A DNA stretch of 64,000 bases from Coffea arabica (taxonomy: Eukaryota; Streptophyta; Magnoliopsida; Gentianales; Rubiaceae): the NCBI RefSeq assembly GCF_036785885.1, contig NC_092320.1:20833557-20897556 (forward strand). The letters run 5' to 3'. Of the stretch, positions 48,901 through 59,963 are shown one piece after another. The notes beneath the pieces were generated by a model. It ran no database searches and was not told the DNA's origin. It saw only the letters and a list, made by a program, of their open reading frames with translations. A program made the position numbers and the translations under genes. The first letter of the stretch is position 1, and every line of letters begins with the position of its first letter.

Positions 48901-50965
48901 GTTGGTTCGAAAATTGCATTGTGGACGACAGTGAGTAAAATCTGAAATATCTGTCTACATCTCTCTGTACAATTATACATTTTGTTGGTTGCCCAACTTC
49001 AACGCAATGTTAATCATCTGGTTCTTTTCACTTTGTACAGGTTGTCACCCCACTCACTAAATATCCTTTGCTATAAGTTTTTGTTGTTGATAATATAAGC
49101 AATTTGTATGTTATGTTATCGTATGTTCTCGAGAACTGCTCTGATAAATTCCTTAATGCTCTGCTTAAATATGCCCTGTTGATGAATCCCTTGGCTAGAA
49201 GTATAGAAGAGTTGCTTCCTGCTAGGTTCTCTGATAATCTCTGGTGCTTCATTTCTGTAAGGACAGCACTTGTCCTATCTTCTCTCTGTGTTGCATTCGT
49301 TCTTCCTTTCTTTGGTAAGTAGTGCTTGTCTTATTTTTGTTCCTTTTGGGGCTTGACTTTCTTTAAACGTGAGAATGGGTTGGTGAGGCTATAATTCTGG
49401 TTTGAACATTGTTTAAGCAAGTTCATCACTCTTTAATATCTGCAAGGAATCCTAATGGACTCTTATCATAAATTGGCCTACTACATCCTCGTCTAATTTT
49501 CTTAATGATGCAAAGTTAAGTTGGTTGATGTCAACCAGAAAATATTTTGTCAACAGAAATCTTTGTTTAGTGACATAACTAATAGGTCCCCAAGATGAAA
49601 CTACCAATTAGAGTTTCTAAATCTGTGACATGATTGTTTGCTATTCGAGAGATTATTCTGCTGTCGATGACACAACCACCAGATCAACTCAAGTGTGTAT
49701 TCTCTCTCTGTTGTAGGTCTGGTGATGGCTCTAGTTGGTTCGCTCTTTAGCATTCTTATGGTAAGTCCAGTACACCTTTGTAAGCAGGAACTTAATGTTA
49801 TTTGTAGAATGCCAAGTTTTCTTATGGGAGTGCTGGTCATTCACTAGCTTTATGTATTCATTAGGCATGTAAAGCTTCGTGGGAAATTATGTCAGTATTG
49901 TAAAGCACCTCACCTATATGGCTGTTCCACTTGTAACTGTTACTCAATTTTTGTCTGTAATTAGAGACTCACTAATCACTATTGGTTTAATTCTAATTTT
50001 CACCTCTTCCCATAGGCTGGAAAAGTTGTTCTTGAAGTGCCATGTATGTTGGGATGTGGAATCATACAGAGAGCTGTTTGTATTGCTTTTTCGTGTTCTA
50101 AACCAAGCTAGGTATCTTTTCAGGGTAACTGGTTACTTGCATAATTAAAGAGTTTAAAAAAAAAATAAGAGGAGAATGGCAGAAAAGGAGTTTACATTCC
50201 ACTCCCACACTTCACACCTCAAAATGTTGATTCTTTTTCAATTGCTTTGACTTCTCATGTTTCTCTTTTTTTTTTTTGGCAAAAAATATTATATGCTTCA
50301 ATTGTTCTGTCATTTGCTGTTACTTGTCTATATAACACATGCCACTTGATCCAGGCAATTGTAATGCCAGCACTATGCTTTGTGAAAATATTGGGGAAAA
50401 AGGCAAACAGAACTCAGGTATGAGCAAGTCCTTGCACTATTTTGCTGTTGTAACATATATGAACTGCTTCTCTGTCTATCTGGTCCTTTTTCTCTGTACA
50501 AGGTGCAAGATGTAGAACAAAATGTTGGGAGGGTTATAGACAAAACTTAGATTTTCGCCAAGATTCAGGAATCTGGATAAATTTTGTAGTCAAAACATAT
50601 GTGATGAACATCTTTTTGGCAGGAAAAATTTCTTTAAGGATAAGTTTCTGAACTGTAGTAGATATGCAATATAACCACAACCTGAAGTATAACCACATGC
50701 TAAGCTAGCGATAATGGAAAGCATAGTCATTTGGGAAACCGAACAAGTTTTTGTTAACTAGTCAAGATAGCAGAAGCATGCCCCAAGTGTTTCTTGTGTT
50801 TTATGTTACCTTTATCTTGTGTTGAATATAATTGCATCTTTTCACTTGATTACATGTGGCTTTTACTTCCAGGTTGTGCTCAGTATTGCTATTGTTGCAC
50901 TGGGATTGGTGAGTGCATGCGTGGGGACTTATAATTCAGTATCAAATCTTGTCAAGAAATACTAA
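45914..50965 (+). CDS. AVT1-type vacuolar amino acid transporter
   Basis: Exons: 45914-46110, 46654-46934, 47421-47635, 48078-48101, 48191-48371, 48474-48693, 48795-48930, 49041-49060, 49169-49314, 49717-49760, 50355-50417, 50873-50965; sum 1,620 nt, 539 residues, as expected for AVT1 proteins. The N-terminal 150 residues are cytosolic and very acidic (runs of E/D), then the AAAP/Aa_trans domain with about 10-11 membrane helices: [102 protein letters not shown]. Family members exchange amino acids for protons across the tonoplast. The 24-nt and 20-nt exons are unusually short. Introns are GT-AG except the one at 49061-49168. Confidence 0.94.
49061..49168 (+). other. U12-type intron with AT-AA ends in the AVT1 gene
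   Basis: The intron starts ATATCCTTT, a perfect U12 5' splice site. TTCCTTAAT (49149-49157) matches the U12 branch consensus TTCCTTAAC at all but the last base, and its adenosine is about 12 bases from the 3' end ...CTGCTTAA. Joining 49060 to 49169 keeps the reading frame and the conserved [12 protein letters not shown] region. No GT is available to replace the donor without breaking the frame. An AT-AG alternative ending at 49198 would also keep the frame but delete ten conserved residues and lies too far from the branch site. Confidence 0.75.
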
Positions 50966-51447
50966 ATTTCTGTAACATGAGAATTCATATTGTTGCCTTG
51001 CTCTGTAAGGACATGCACTTGAAGTCCCTGAGGCTATTTTTTTTGTAGTAGATCTAATCTCATCAAGGTGTATTTGCACCAAAAAGGAGGAGGTTTTTTA
51101 AGTCACAGTTGTGTATCCTTCTAATTAAATTCTCCTTATTGTCATATGTAATAACAGGAACTGCAATTAGACAGTAATCTTTCCAATAGCTGCTGCATTT
51201 CTTCTTTTCAAGATATGGTACATTCTCCCTTAGCATGTCCAAAATTAAAGATATCACATGGTAAATTCTATTTTCTGATTGGATGGCTTGCTTTATGAGA
51301 AAATGAAGAACAGATCTCAAGAAGATGAAATTTCTGACTTGGGCACCTTAAACCAATAATCAGTCATGCCCATATAAATCCCATCCTTTTAAAAGAAGAA
51401 AGTGCATTGATTATTGAGCATGTTGACGTTAGAAAAATCCCAAATCC
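50966..51447. other. AVT1 3'UTR and intergenic
   Basis: No gene. The 85-residue minus-strand ORF at 51063-51320 has no recognisable domain. Confidence 0.5.
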
Positions 51448-51455
51448 ACTGGAAC

Positions 51456-52853
51456 TAGGGGTGGGTAAAAAAATTCGAAAATTCGAAAATTCGAGAAACC
51501 TGATCCGATTCGCACCGAAAAATAGGATATCCGATCCGATTTTTATCAATGGATCAGATAGGGTCGGGTATCCTAAACATTCAGATACAGATACGGATCA
51601 TAGAAATAAAAATTCGCGGGTACCCGACCCGGGGTATAATATATAAATATTAAAAATATAAGGGTAATTGTGTAATATCTTAAAGTTATTAACCCTAAGG
51701 TCAATTGGAAAATTTGGAATGGTCATCCATTCAGATCAGCAGCCGACACTTTACTTTCTCCTTCTCTTTCTCGAAAACTCCCTTTCTCCATCTCTTCAAT
51801 TTTGTCAAGTTGAACTCAAGCCTGCAAGCCTCCTCAAGCAGACGATTCAACAGAGACTTTGGATTTCGATTTCTGCAAGCCTCAAGCAGACTGTTCAACA
51901 GATTTCTCAAGCCTCAAGCAGAAGTTCTACACCGACCTTCATCTGCAGGTTTGTTTTTTTGTTTTTTTTAGAATGCCGACCTTCAGTGAAAACTTTGATT
52001 TGTTGAGTAGTCTTAGTGCTTGAATGCTGCATCTTGCAAATTGTGATGGCTAGGAGCCTAGGATAGATAGTCCAGAAAATAATAATGTAAACGTAATTTA
52101 AGACCTGCTATAGTACTAATCATCCTAATTCAGCCAACATGGCAAAAACTGGGAAAAAAAGAGAACGAAAAAGCAAGTTCCTGTTCCATGAATTAAATAA
52201 TTAAGCAAAGTGAAAAAAAAAAAGAAAAAAGTTACCTCGTAATGATCCACAAGTTCTTGGAAATAAGAGTAAACCTGATTACACGTATCATCAGTCCAAA
52301 CGAACTCATCAGTAGGATCAAGAATAAGAGTAAGTTTGTCCATCTGTGTTTGATCAAATTCACTAGTTTCAGGGTCAAAATAAGCTGCATAGATCCTAAC
52401 GTGTCTTGTTGCAGAGCTAATTTTTTTTCAGGTTTGACAGAGGACCATTCTATTATTAATATTGAAGATTGATGATTCTTGAAGATTGTGCTCCTTAATG
52501 TGTTGTAGAAGGATGAGGTTGATAAAACATTTTAGGGATTGTAATTTTTCTTAAAATTTTATTGTATTTGTTGACATTCAAGTTGTTGACACAAGTCTGA
52601 ACTATTGAGAATTGAATATGATATTGTCTTTGTCTAGTTTGAAACGAATGCTGCTATTGTCTTTGTTTTGGCTAGATTAATCACGTACGGCAGGTTCATA
52701 TACAAGAATTTGCATTCTTTAAATAGGGGCGGGTACCCTATGACCTGCCCCTATTTTTTCGGATTAGAGTCAAAAAAATAGCGACCCGATATGTTAGGGT
52801 CGGGTCAGCCAATTGTCGTTCGGGGGCGGGTATCCGACCCGTGCCCACCCCTA
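51456..52853 (-). mobile_element. hAT-type element carrying a host gene exon (Pack-type)
   Basis: Ends TAGGGGTGGGT and GCCCACCCCTA; perfect 8-bp duplication ACTGGAAC at 51448-51455 and 52854-52861. The right end matches the left end of the element at 4796 (GGG-C-CGGGTCGG-TACCCGCCCC), so the two belong to one family. The interior has a leader-like CT-rich stretch (51740-51950) and a 3' part without transposase, plus a 181-bp exon of a cellular gene at 52236-52416 on the minus strand with both splice sites. Confidence 0.85.
52236..52416 (-). pseudogene. Captured exon of a conserved plant protein
   Basis: After an acceptor (AATTAG) the minus strand reads ATRHVRIYAAYFDPETSEFD, then MDKLTLILDPTDEFVWTDDT, then CNQVYSYFQELVDHYE, ending at a GTAACT donor followed by intron-like T-rich sequence. 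It resembles a widely conserved plant protein of unknown function with a D-E-F-V-W-T-D core; I do not have a reliable name for it. The exon is uninterrupted, and flanking intron sequence shows that genomic DNA, not cDNA, was captured. It cannot make a complete protein alone. Confidence 0.65.
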
Positions 52854-52861
52854 ACTGGAAC

Positions 52862-54397
52862 GAGTTAACCACATCAACAGTCTAAAATGTAGGAATAATT
52901 GTCATTTTCATGAGATCTTAGTGATTGGGGAAGCTGATGAGAGAAACTGACTTATCCTTGATAAAACCATACCCAAAATCTTTGTCGTTTAATGTTATTA
53001 CACCATCATTGCTTCATAATTATTCTAATTACTCACAACCTGCCTTATGTAAACATGTCTCTGGATGAGTTTGTCTTGAAAAAGATCTGTGCTCTTATCA
53101 ATTTTTTTCCATGTGTTTTTAAACATGGATATTTTAAATAGAGCTATAAAACGAATGAATGGCTCTTGAGATCAGTTTAGCTCAGATCGTATAAGTTCGA
53201 GTTGGGCTCGTTTGTTTAATTAAATGAGTCGAATTCAAATATCAAATTAAGCTCGTTTTCAAAAAGAGCCAAGTCAAATTTGGCTCACGAATGGTTCATT
53301 TCAGTTCGTTTAGGCTCGTTGGTATATTTATTTAAGCTAGTATTACTAATTTTTCTTAGTAATTATGTAGATTTTCCTTGTCTTGATTATTTAGGAATTT
53401 ATTTTTTTTAAATATTGGGAATCTTCTTATATTTAGTGAATTTTTTTATTACGCAAATTAAATTAGTTATATTTTTTTGAATTGCAAAGCTATATAAGAT
53501 ATTCAAACATATTTAAGTTTTTTTTTTTTTTAAGTTCAAGCCCAATTCAAACTCGGCTGGTTTATGTCATATGAGTCGAGTTCGAGCTTGGGATAATTTT
53601 AATAAGCTGAACTCGAACACAAATTTTGGCTCGTTACATAAACGAGTCGAGTTGAGCTCAGCTCACTAACTATGAGTGGAGCTTAAACATCAAAAGTTCG
53701 ACTTAATTCGACTCGTTTAGAATACTAATTTCAAATAACTTTTCGGAAAAAAAATATACTTTCGGTTGTCAGCGTATGGGATTTGGAGCAGCTTGGCACC
53801 TGTAATTTTTCTGATTCTTTGTTTTCCTTGTAATTTTTGTTCCTTATTCCCCCTTAATTTGTAAGGCAACATAATTGGTCACTCTTATGATGACTATAGT
53901 TACTCGTAGTTCAATGAGATGCAATTGCATTAACTTTATGTTAATTAGTAATTACATTCTTGTTATGTGAATATTAATGTTGTCTGTTTTGATTTGTCGG
54001 ACTAAAGAAACTTGTTTAATTTTGACCCTATCCAGAAGTTATCATGGCTCTACCACTGTCTTGTCCATTGCCAAAATATTCACTACAAACATAGTAGTAC
54101 AGCAATAAGAAGAATGCCCAATTATTATAATTGAGAAAGTGAGAATATATTATTGATTTTTACAATCGGCAATATCTTCTGTTCCCAGTTTTCCGAACAG
54201 AGTTTGAAGACAGATCTAATAATTGTGAAAGATATATAAAAGTGCAATATTTGTCACCATTCCCACTGGGTATTAATCTAGAAAGTATACTGTAAACTCC
54301 ACAAGCTTTCGTCAAAACATGCTAAAAGTATTCTACAATAGAAGAGTTTTACATGAACGATTTTTTGGACAAGCAAACCGATGAATAAAATCTAAAG
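52862..54397. other. Intergenic with a degraded repeat
   Basis: Bases about 53140-53715 are rich in GCTCGTTT / CGAGTCGAGTT words in mirrored order (for example agttcgagttgggctcgtttg near 53195 and aacgagtcgagttgagctc near 53640), as in the hAT-like element at 9052, but clean ends and a target duplication were not found. Otherwise nothing recognised. Confidence 0.4.
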
Positions 54398-54716
54398 CAC
54401 TGTTTGATAATGCAGTCGAGCATTTAAACTTAGTTCAACACTTAAAATTAATGGATTTAGATAATATATTTAGACCGTTTGATAACAAAAAACTTAAACA
54501 TCTAAATTAATTAAGTAGTACTGAATTCTCTAAATAAAACTTGTTTCTAAAATTAAGTGACAAGTTATTCACTTATCACTGAATGTGATATACATTCAAA
54601 TGTATTAGATTTAATACTTAATAATTCAATAACTTAATGAATTCAAATTTCAAATTTCAGATTTCAATTTTTAAATTTTTAGATTTTAAATTTTAATTTT
54701 ATCAAAGGTATCCTAA
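54398..54716 (+). mobile_element. MITE family copy D, most complete
   Basis: Left end GCACTGTTTGATAATGC and right end TTTTATCAAAGGTATCC show the terminal inverted repeat (TGTTTGATAA type). Internal blocks AATTAATTAAGTAG, AATTAAGTGACAAG, TGATATACATTCAAATG and ATTTCAAATTTCAG match copies B and C in order. Confidence 0.75.
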
Positions 54717-54725
54717 GTTACAATT

Positions 54726-55175
54726 CTAACTATGTTGCCAGGAAGCAAACAGTCCTTCTGAATGATTTGAGTACGAGTTATACAGACCATCTTTCTTTAC
54801 GTCCCGAGTAACTGGTTCATTGATACCGGGATGAGTAGCCGTGGATATATCTGAAAAATACAAGATCACACACGAAGTTATGGCGTGGGACTTCCTCCCC
54901 CCTCCCCGGGGATAACCCTGACGCTGCTTGGGACTTTTCTCTAGGATAACTCCGATGCTCAAGAAGTCAAAGTTGAGTTGGAGTGTAGCGTAAAGTAACA
55001 AATAGGAGTCTGGCGAGAGGGAAATACATCCATGAGCAAATCTATCTCGTGAAAGGGAAATAGGATCCTTTACCAAATAAAGGCACCGACTCCTCCAGAT
55101 AAAGACGTCGTCCAATATTGTTGTAGCAGCTGATCGCTATCACCTAGTGACTAGTGAGTCACAACTATCTTTCAT
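54726..55175 (-). other. Probable plastid DNA insertion (NUPT)
   Basis: An uninterrupted 129-codon frame (55115-54726, minus: MDDVFIWRSRCLYLVKDPIS...) contrasts in base composition with its surroundings (about half G+C). It resembles a hypothetical ORF of the plastid inverted repeat near the rps12-trnV region, recalled from memory and not checked. Boundaries approximate. Confidence 0.45.
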
Positions 55176-55196
55176 TGGGATGGATGGGAAAAGGGA

Positions 55197-56204
55197 AAAA
55201 TTCACTTTTGGTTCCCAAACTTTAAGTCAGAGACACATTTCGTCCCTCAACTTTCAGGTGGTACATATTTGGTCTCTGAATTAATTTTTTTTGGACACAT
55301 TTGGTCAGAAAACGTTAATTTGTCGAAATTAGACAGAGAGGATCACGTGCGTTGCACATGGCTATTAAGTGATATACAATACTCAGTCAAACAGTCAAAA
55401 TCAAACAAAATTTATAGCCTCTCCCCAATTTCATCTTCCCGTTCCTCGCTCCTCCATTCTACCCCTTTCAACTACACATTCGAATCCAGAAATCAGTACA
55501 TTGGAGGTTAACGAATCGTGATTAAAGCCAGCATAGGAGTGATGTCGATTTGGAAAAAGAATTGAACGATCAGCCGCCGCCAACCTACGGTAAATTTATA
55601 GGGTTTTCACATTAATTAGTCACCAGAATAAATTATGTAAATTTAGCAACTTTTGTGGCTATAATATGTCAATGTGGTCCTTGATGTTTGTGTTGTGGGT
55701 GTATGAGTGAGAATCTGAGTGAGGGTTAGTAAAAAAATGCCGAAGGCCTTTGGGCTTGGATATGAGTGAGAATTTGAGTTTTTTTGTAAAAAGATTAAAT
55801 ATTTTTATTTGGCTTTGTCGGAGCATATATGGTAGAATAATCTACATGTGGTCCCTATTTTCGATTATGATATTTAAGATGGGTCCAAGCTGTTCGCATT
55901 GTTGGTTACATTTTTGCTGCTATGAGTTGCTTTGCCTGATTCATTGATTTGTATGTGAATTTTTTTTATCAAAACAAGGTTCTACACTTATAACACTAAA
56001 GTGTCACCACGGTGGGCTGATCTCGTACACCCCTCATCTACATTATGAGGGTGGAGATGTTTATGTCAAACTATTTAGAAAGCATAGGTTTAAGTATTTT
56101 TGAAATAGATAGACTCACTGAAGCTGGTGGAGTGTGCAAACATAAAGTGTACTATGTTTGGGATTGGGAAATCAGCAACTTTATAAGAATAGACAGTTGT
56201 AAAC
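55197..56204 (+). mobile_element. Mutator-like (MULE) 5' part, interrupted by the Ogre LTR
   Basis: Bases 55197-55330 have the wording of a plant MULE terminal repeat (TTGGTTCCCAAACTTTAAG, TTCGTCCCTCAACTTTCAGG). At 55984-56204 is a frameshifted coding piece: TLKCHHGGLISYTPHLHYEG, then after a one-base shift near 56099, EIDRLTEAGGVCKHKVYYVW, the PB1-like N-terminal domain that precedes many plant MULE transposases. It stops at the LTR beginning at 56205. The remaining part would lie beyond the right edge. Confidence 0.6.
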
Positions 56205-59200
56205 TGTAGACACCAAAATTTTACCAGTTTTTATTTATTTTTTTATATTTTTCTTTTTATTTTATTTTTAATTTATTTTTGTTTCATTTTATATTTCTTG
56301 AAAAAAATCATTTTAGAAAATTCAAAAAAAAAAAAAAAAACCGCGCACAAGCACCACGCGCGCACCTTCTTCTTCACGGAGCTGGTACAAAAACCAGCAA
56401 ATAGTACCGATTTCCAGCTGCCATTTTCCACCCATTTTTGGGCATTTGTATTTCCCTTTTAACCCTTCAGTACCAAACCACGTAACCCAATCCCAATTGA
56501 CAAGAAGCTTCCAGATTAAAAGCCATCTAATGGCTTGAAATGGACCAAAAATGCATTTCTAAATCTGATCCTTAGATGCTAGGTTTTGGGGTGTTTTAGT
56601 GCCCATAAAAAGGCTCCAAAAGAACGCAAGAGAGGGGGGCGGTGGAACAAGGAACAGAAAGAGAAAAAATGGAGAGAAAGGGGAGAAATCGAGAGAGAAA
56701 AGAAAGGAGAAAAATTTCTGCAAAAAAATTTCGTCGGGAAGGTTGGCGAAACAGCTCCATTTCCGGTCAAATTACAATCTAATCTCCAACTCTTAGAGCG
56801 AGATTTCTTTTCCTTCACCTTCTACGTATACTTGGGAACAAATTTTGTTCAGAAATCGTTCAGTGAAAACGCCTTCGAGGTGACCAAATCGAAGCTCCAA
56901 AGTTGCTGCTTTAATGCTCCCGGCTCAAACTACAACCTTGCGGAGGACTTCGTCAAATCCACTTCCGTCTGTGTTTGTTCGCTCAAATCCGGTCCCAAAA
57001 ACTTCATCAGGCAACCATGACACTCTTTCTCGCTTGGTTTAACACATTTTTATGAAGAACATGACCCTTTGGACGTGAGTTTGGACTTTGTTGCTGCTGG
57101 GTTTGTTTCATGTTTCTACCATGCTTGACTTCAGATTATTTTCTTGATTATGGCCTGTTCCTGTTTATGTTTAGCATTGGGTTGTGAAATAAAACACATA
57201 AGTTATAAGAGCTAGCTTGCTTGGGAAACTCGTTTCGTGCGTTTGGTGGAAATGAAACCCAGAAATGGTGAAAAGAAAGTTGCAGAAGGAAAAATGTTGA
57301 AGAAGAAAGCTTCTTCGTACAGGCTGCATGTTCTTTTTCTCAAATTGCATTTTTACCCCCAAAGTTTAATTCATTTTACTATAGCCCAAATACTTTCGCA
57401 ATTGAACCAATTTTGCCCCTTCAAAATTTTAATCTTCTTCTGATTGTGATATGTGACTTGTTGTGTAGATTAATCTTGGGATTTAATGCATGATTAAGGT
57501 CCAACATTTTTTTTTTAGATTTATTACCTTCTTGGATTAGTAAAATAGATTAAAGGCTTGGGTTAATATCTTCTTAGGGCTTTTGGGGCATATTAATGTT
57601 AAGAATCTGGTTGGGTTTGGTAAATGGGCTTGGTTAATTTACTTGGGTTTTTTTAGCTTGGGCTTAGGAGATAAAAGCCAACCCTTTTGATTTCATTTGT
57701 TTGGGGTAAGATCATGGTCTGGCCTGTACATTTTCCTTGGATTTTTGAGTCGGGCTTAGTGAGTTACGGCCCAAAGAAAGAAAAATGGCCCAATGACATG
57801 ATGATCTCAAGAAATCAGAAAACGAATTTGCAAATGGGTTCCTGTACTTTTGAGTATTTTCACTACGGCCCTAAAAACCTTTAATTTCTTTCAATTGGGT
57901 GCCTAATTTAATTGCAAATAGGTCCCTAAATATTATTTTTCTTTAATTTTGACCCTAGATCTTTGTGATAATGATGATTTGTTCCCCAAAACTTTATTAA
58001 TTTTTGTAATTGAGTCCTTGCTTGTTTTAATTTCTTGAATGTAGATTGTTTACATAACCTAATTGATTCAATTTCATGTTTATTTTCATCTTTTATGATT
58101 ATTTGTTAATTAAAGTGATGCTTTGACCCCTTTCTTTGTTTTTGGAGGGTAAATAAGTAATTTCACTCCATTAGGGCCCCAATTCAAGGAAGGTACACCC
58201 TATCCCTTATTTCTTACTTTATTTGACTCTACGTACTCTATGTGACTTTACGTGTTTGATTGTATGCCTCATGAATGTTTTTTATTTATTTCATTTATTT
58301 ATTTGTTTGCTTTATTGGCTTCAGTTTGGTATATTTATTTTAGTTCAATTTTGATCATTTGAAAGGTAATTTAATGCCAAAGTTGTAATAGTTAGGTTAT
58401 TATTTTATTTATTTATTAGTAGGGTTCGCCAAGTGTAATAGATAGCGCTTATGTGCTATGTGTTTGCGTGTGCCTATATGCCTATGTGTTTAATTGTTTT
58501 TCCTAGGCTTTTGCATCTAGATAAGCATGCTTATGTGCTATGGGCTATGTGAAACTATATGCTTTGCATGTCTATTTGCTTTAGTATTATATTTGATTAT
58601 GTGGATGGAATGTACGTTACCGTGGCTAGTCCAATGCTAGTCATGGTCTTCCCCTCGAGCTCACAAGTCCAATGCTTGTGAGAGAACGTTAGTAAAGGGC
58701 TAGTCCAATGTTAGATCTAATAGGACCGTCTCTCGCTAGTACATACTTGCATGCCTTCACTACATCTTCATTCATTTTCCTTTTTAGTTTTGCATTTTTG
58801 CATGACCCTTCATTCCCTTTTCCGTATTTGAAATACGATTTTTAGGATTTTGCATTTCATTCTAGTTATTAGTTCATTTGCTTGATTAGATTAGGAAGTC
58901 ACCCTTTTGGTAAGGAAAATAGACGAGTATAGCTACACATAGCCTTAGCACGCTTGTTTCCTTTCTAACCAAAAGGCAAATCAAAAGTCACGATTTAGGA
59001 TCTCTCCGCACCCGTTTTGATTGCATTCCTTTAGGGCTCATGCATTTTCAAGGTACATTACCATTTGCACACTTACCCTTTACATACTATCACTTTACAA
59101 AATTCTCACTTTGCACACTATCACGTTACCCACTATCACTTCGCACTCCCACTTACAAAATTCTCATTTTGCACACTCTCACTTTACTTTATACTCTCTC

Positions 59201-59942
59201 ACATCTGTATATTTACACTTTTACATTCTCATTTGCACCCTTGCACTTTACACACCCATTTGCACACTTGCACTTTGCATATTTGCACCTGGCACTCGTT
59301 TTTACACTTAAAGACATTTTCACACACTCTTCTTTTTTTTTTTCTTATTATTACTCAAGCATTCATTTGCATTTATTCGTGACCTCTTTGAGAATTCACC
59401 ATTGGCTATCACAATTTATGTGATTAGGACCAATTGAGTCTCAAAAGAGACATTTTGTTCCTTTCGAACCAATCATTAGATTTAGATTTGCATTTATGTT
59501 AAACACATCCAAAACGCAATACATCTTTTAGGTAGAAATTAGAAAAATTGTCACTAAATCACGCAACTAGCTTAGGTTAGGGTAAAAGGGTACCTTAGAC
59601 TTTGTCTTTGCCTTCCCTTTTATCAACCGTGACACCCGAACTCGTCTCTTTGATTTTCGTAGACTAGGAGTCGTCTAAAAAGGTTTTTGCTTCATTTTTT
59701 TCAAAAACTGTTTTTTGGATGACTTAGCACACCCCAACTCAATACCAAGTGGCGACTCCTACTTTTATGTTTAAAAACCTTTTTAGATTATCAATTTGGC
59801 CAAACTGTTGCATTTAAAAAGTCCCATGGCCTTTCCCTTTATTTCCCACATTCACACACTTCACACATTTCATGCAAATTACGTATTATGACTTCAAACA
59901 ACTTTACTTACTTTACTTTTTCTCAAAAAATGGGGCGCGACA
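56205..59942 (+). repeat. 5' LTR of the Ogre/Tat element
   Basis: Begins TGTAGACACCAAAATTTT and ends TGGGGCGCGACA; 3,738 bp. It includes a purine-rich stretch at 56630-56720, and at 59060-59320 a degenerate series of TTGCACACT(C/T)(T/A)CACTTT-type words. The ORFs found in these stretches are low-complexity and not taken as genes. Confidence 0.85.
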
Positions 59943-59945
59943 GCT

Positions 59946-59963
59946 TGGCGACTCCACTGGGGA
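59946..59963 (+). other. Primer-binding site, tRNA-Arg type
   Basis: TGGCGACTCCACTGGGGA, close to the TGGCGACTC(C/T)GCTGGGGA site used by Ogre/Tat elements, three bases after the LTR end. Confidence 0.85.

Noticed and set aside
56586..57020. 144-residue ORF rich in Lys/Glu at its start
   Set aside because: It lies inside the Ogre LTR in a purine-rich tract. No family is recognised, and the LTR explains the sequence.
59021..59423. Three overlapping ORFs rich in His, Thr and Leu
   Set aside because: They arise from degenerate TTGCACACT/CACTTTAC words in the LTR in all three frames, a sign of repeat, not coding.
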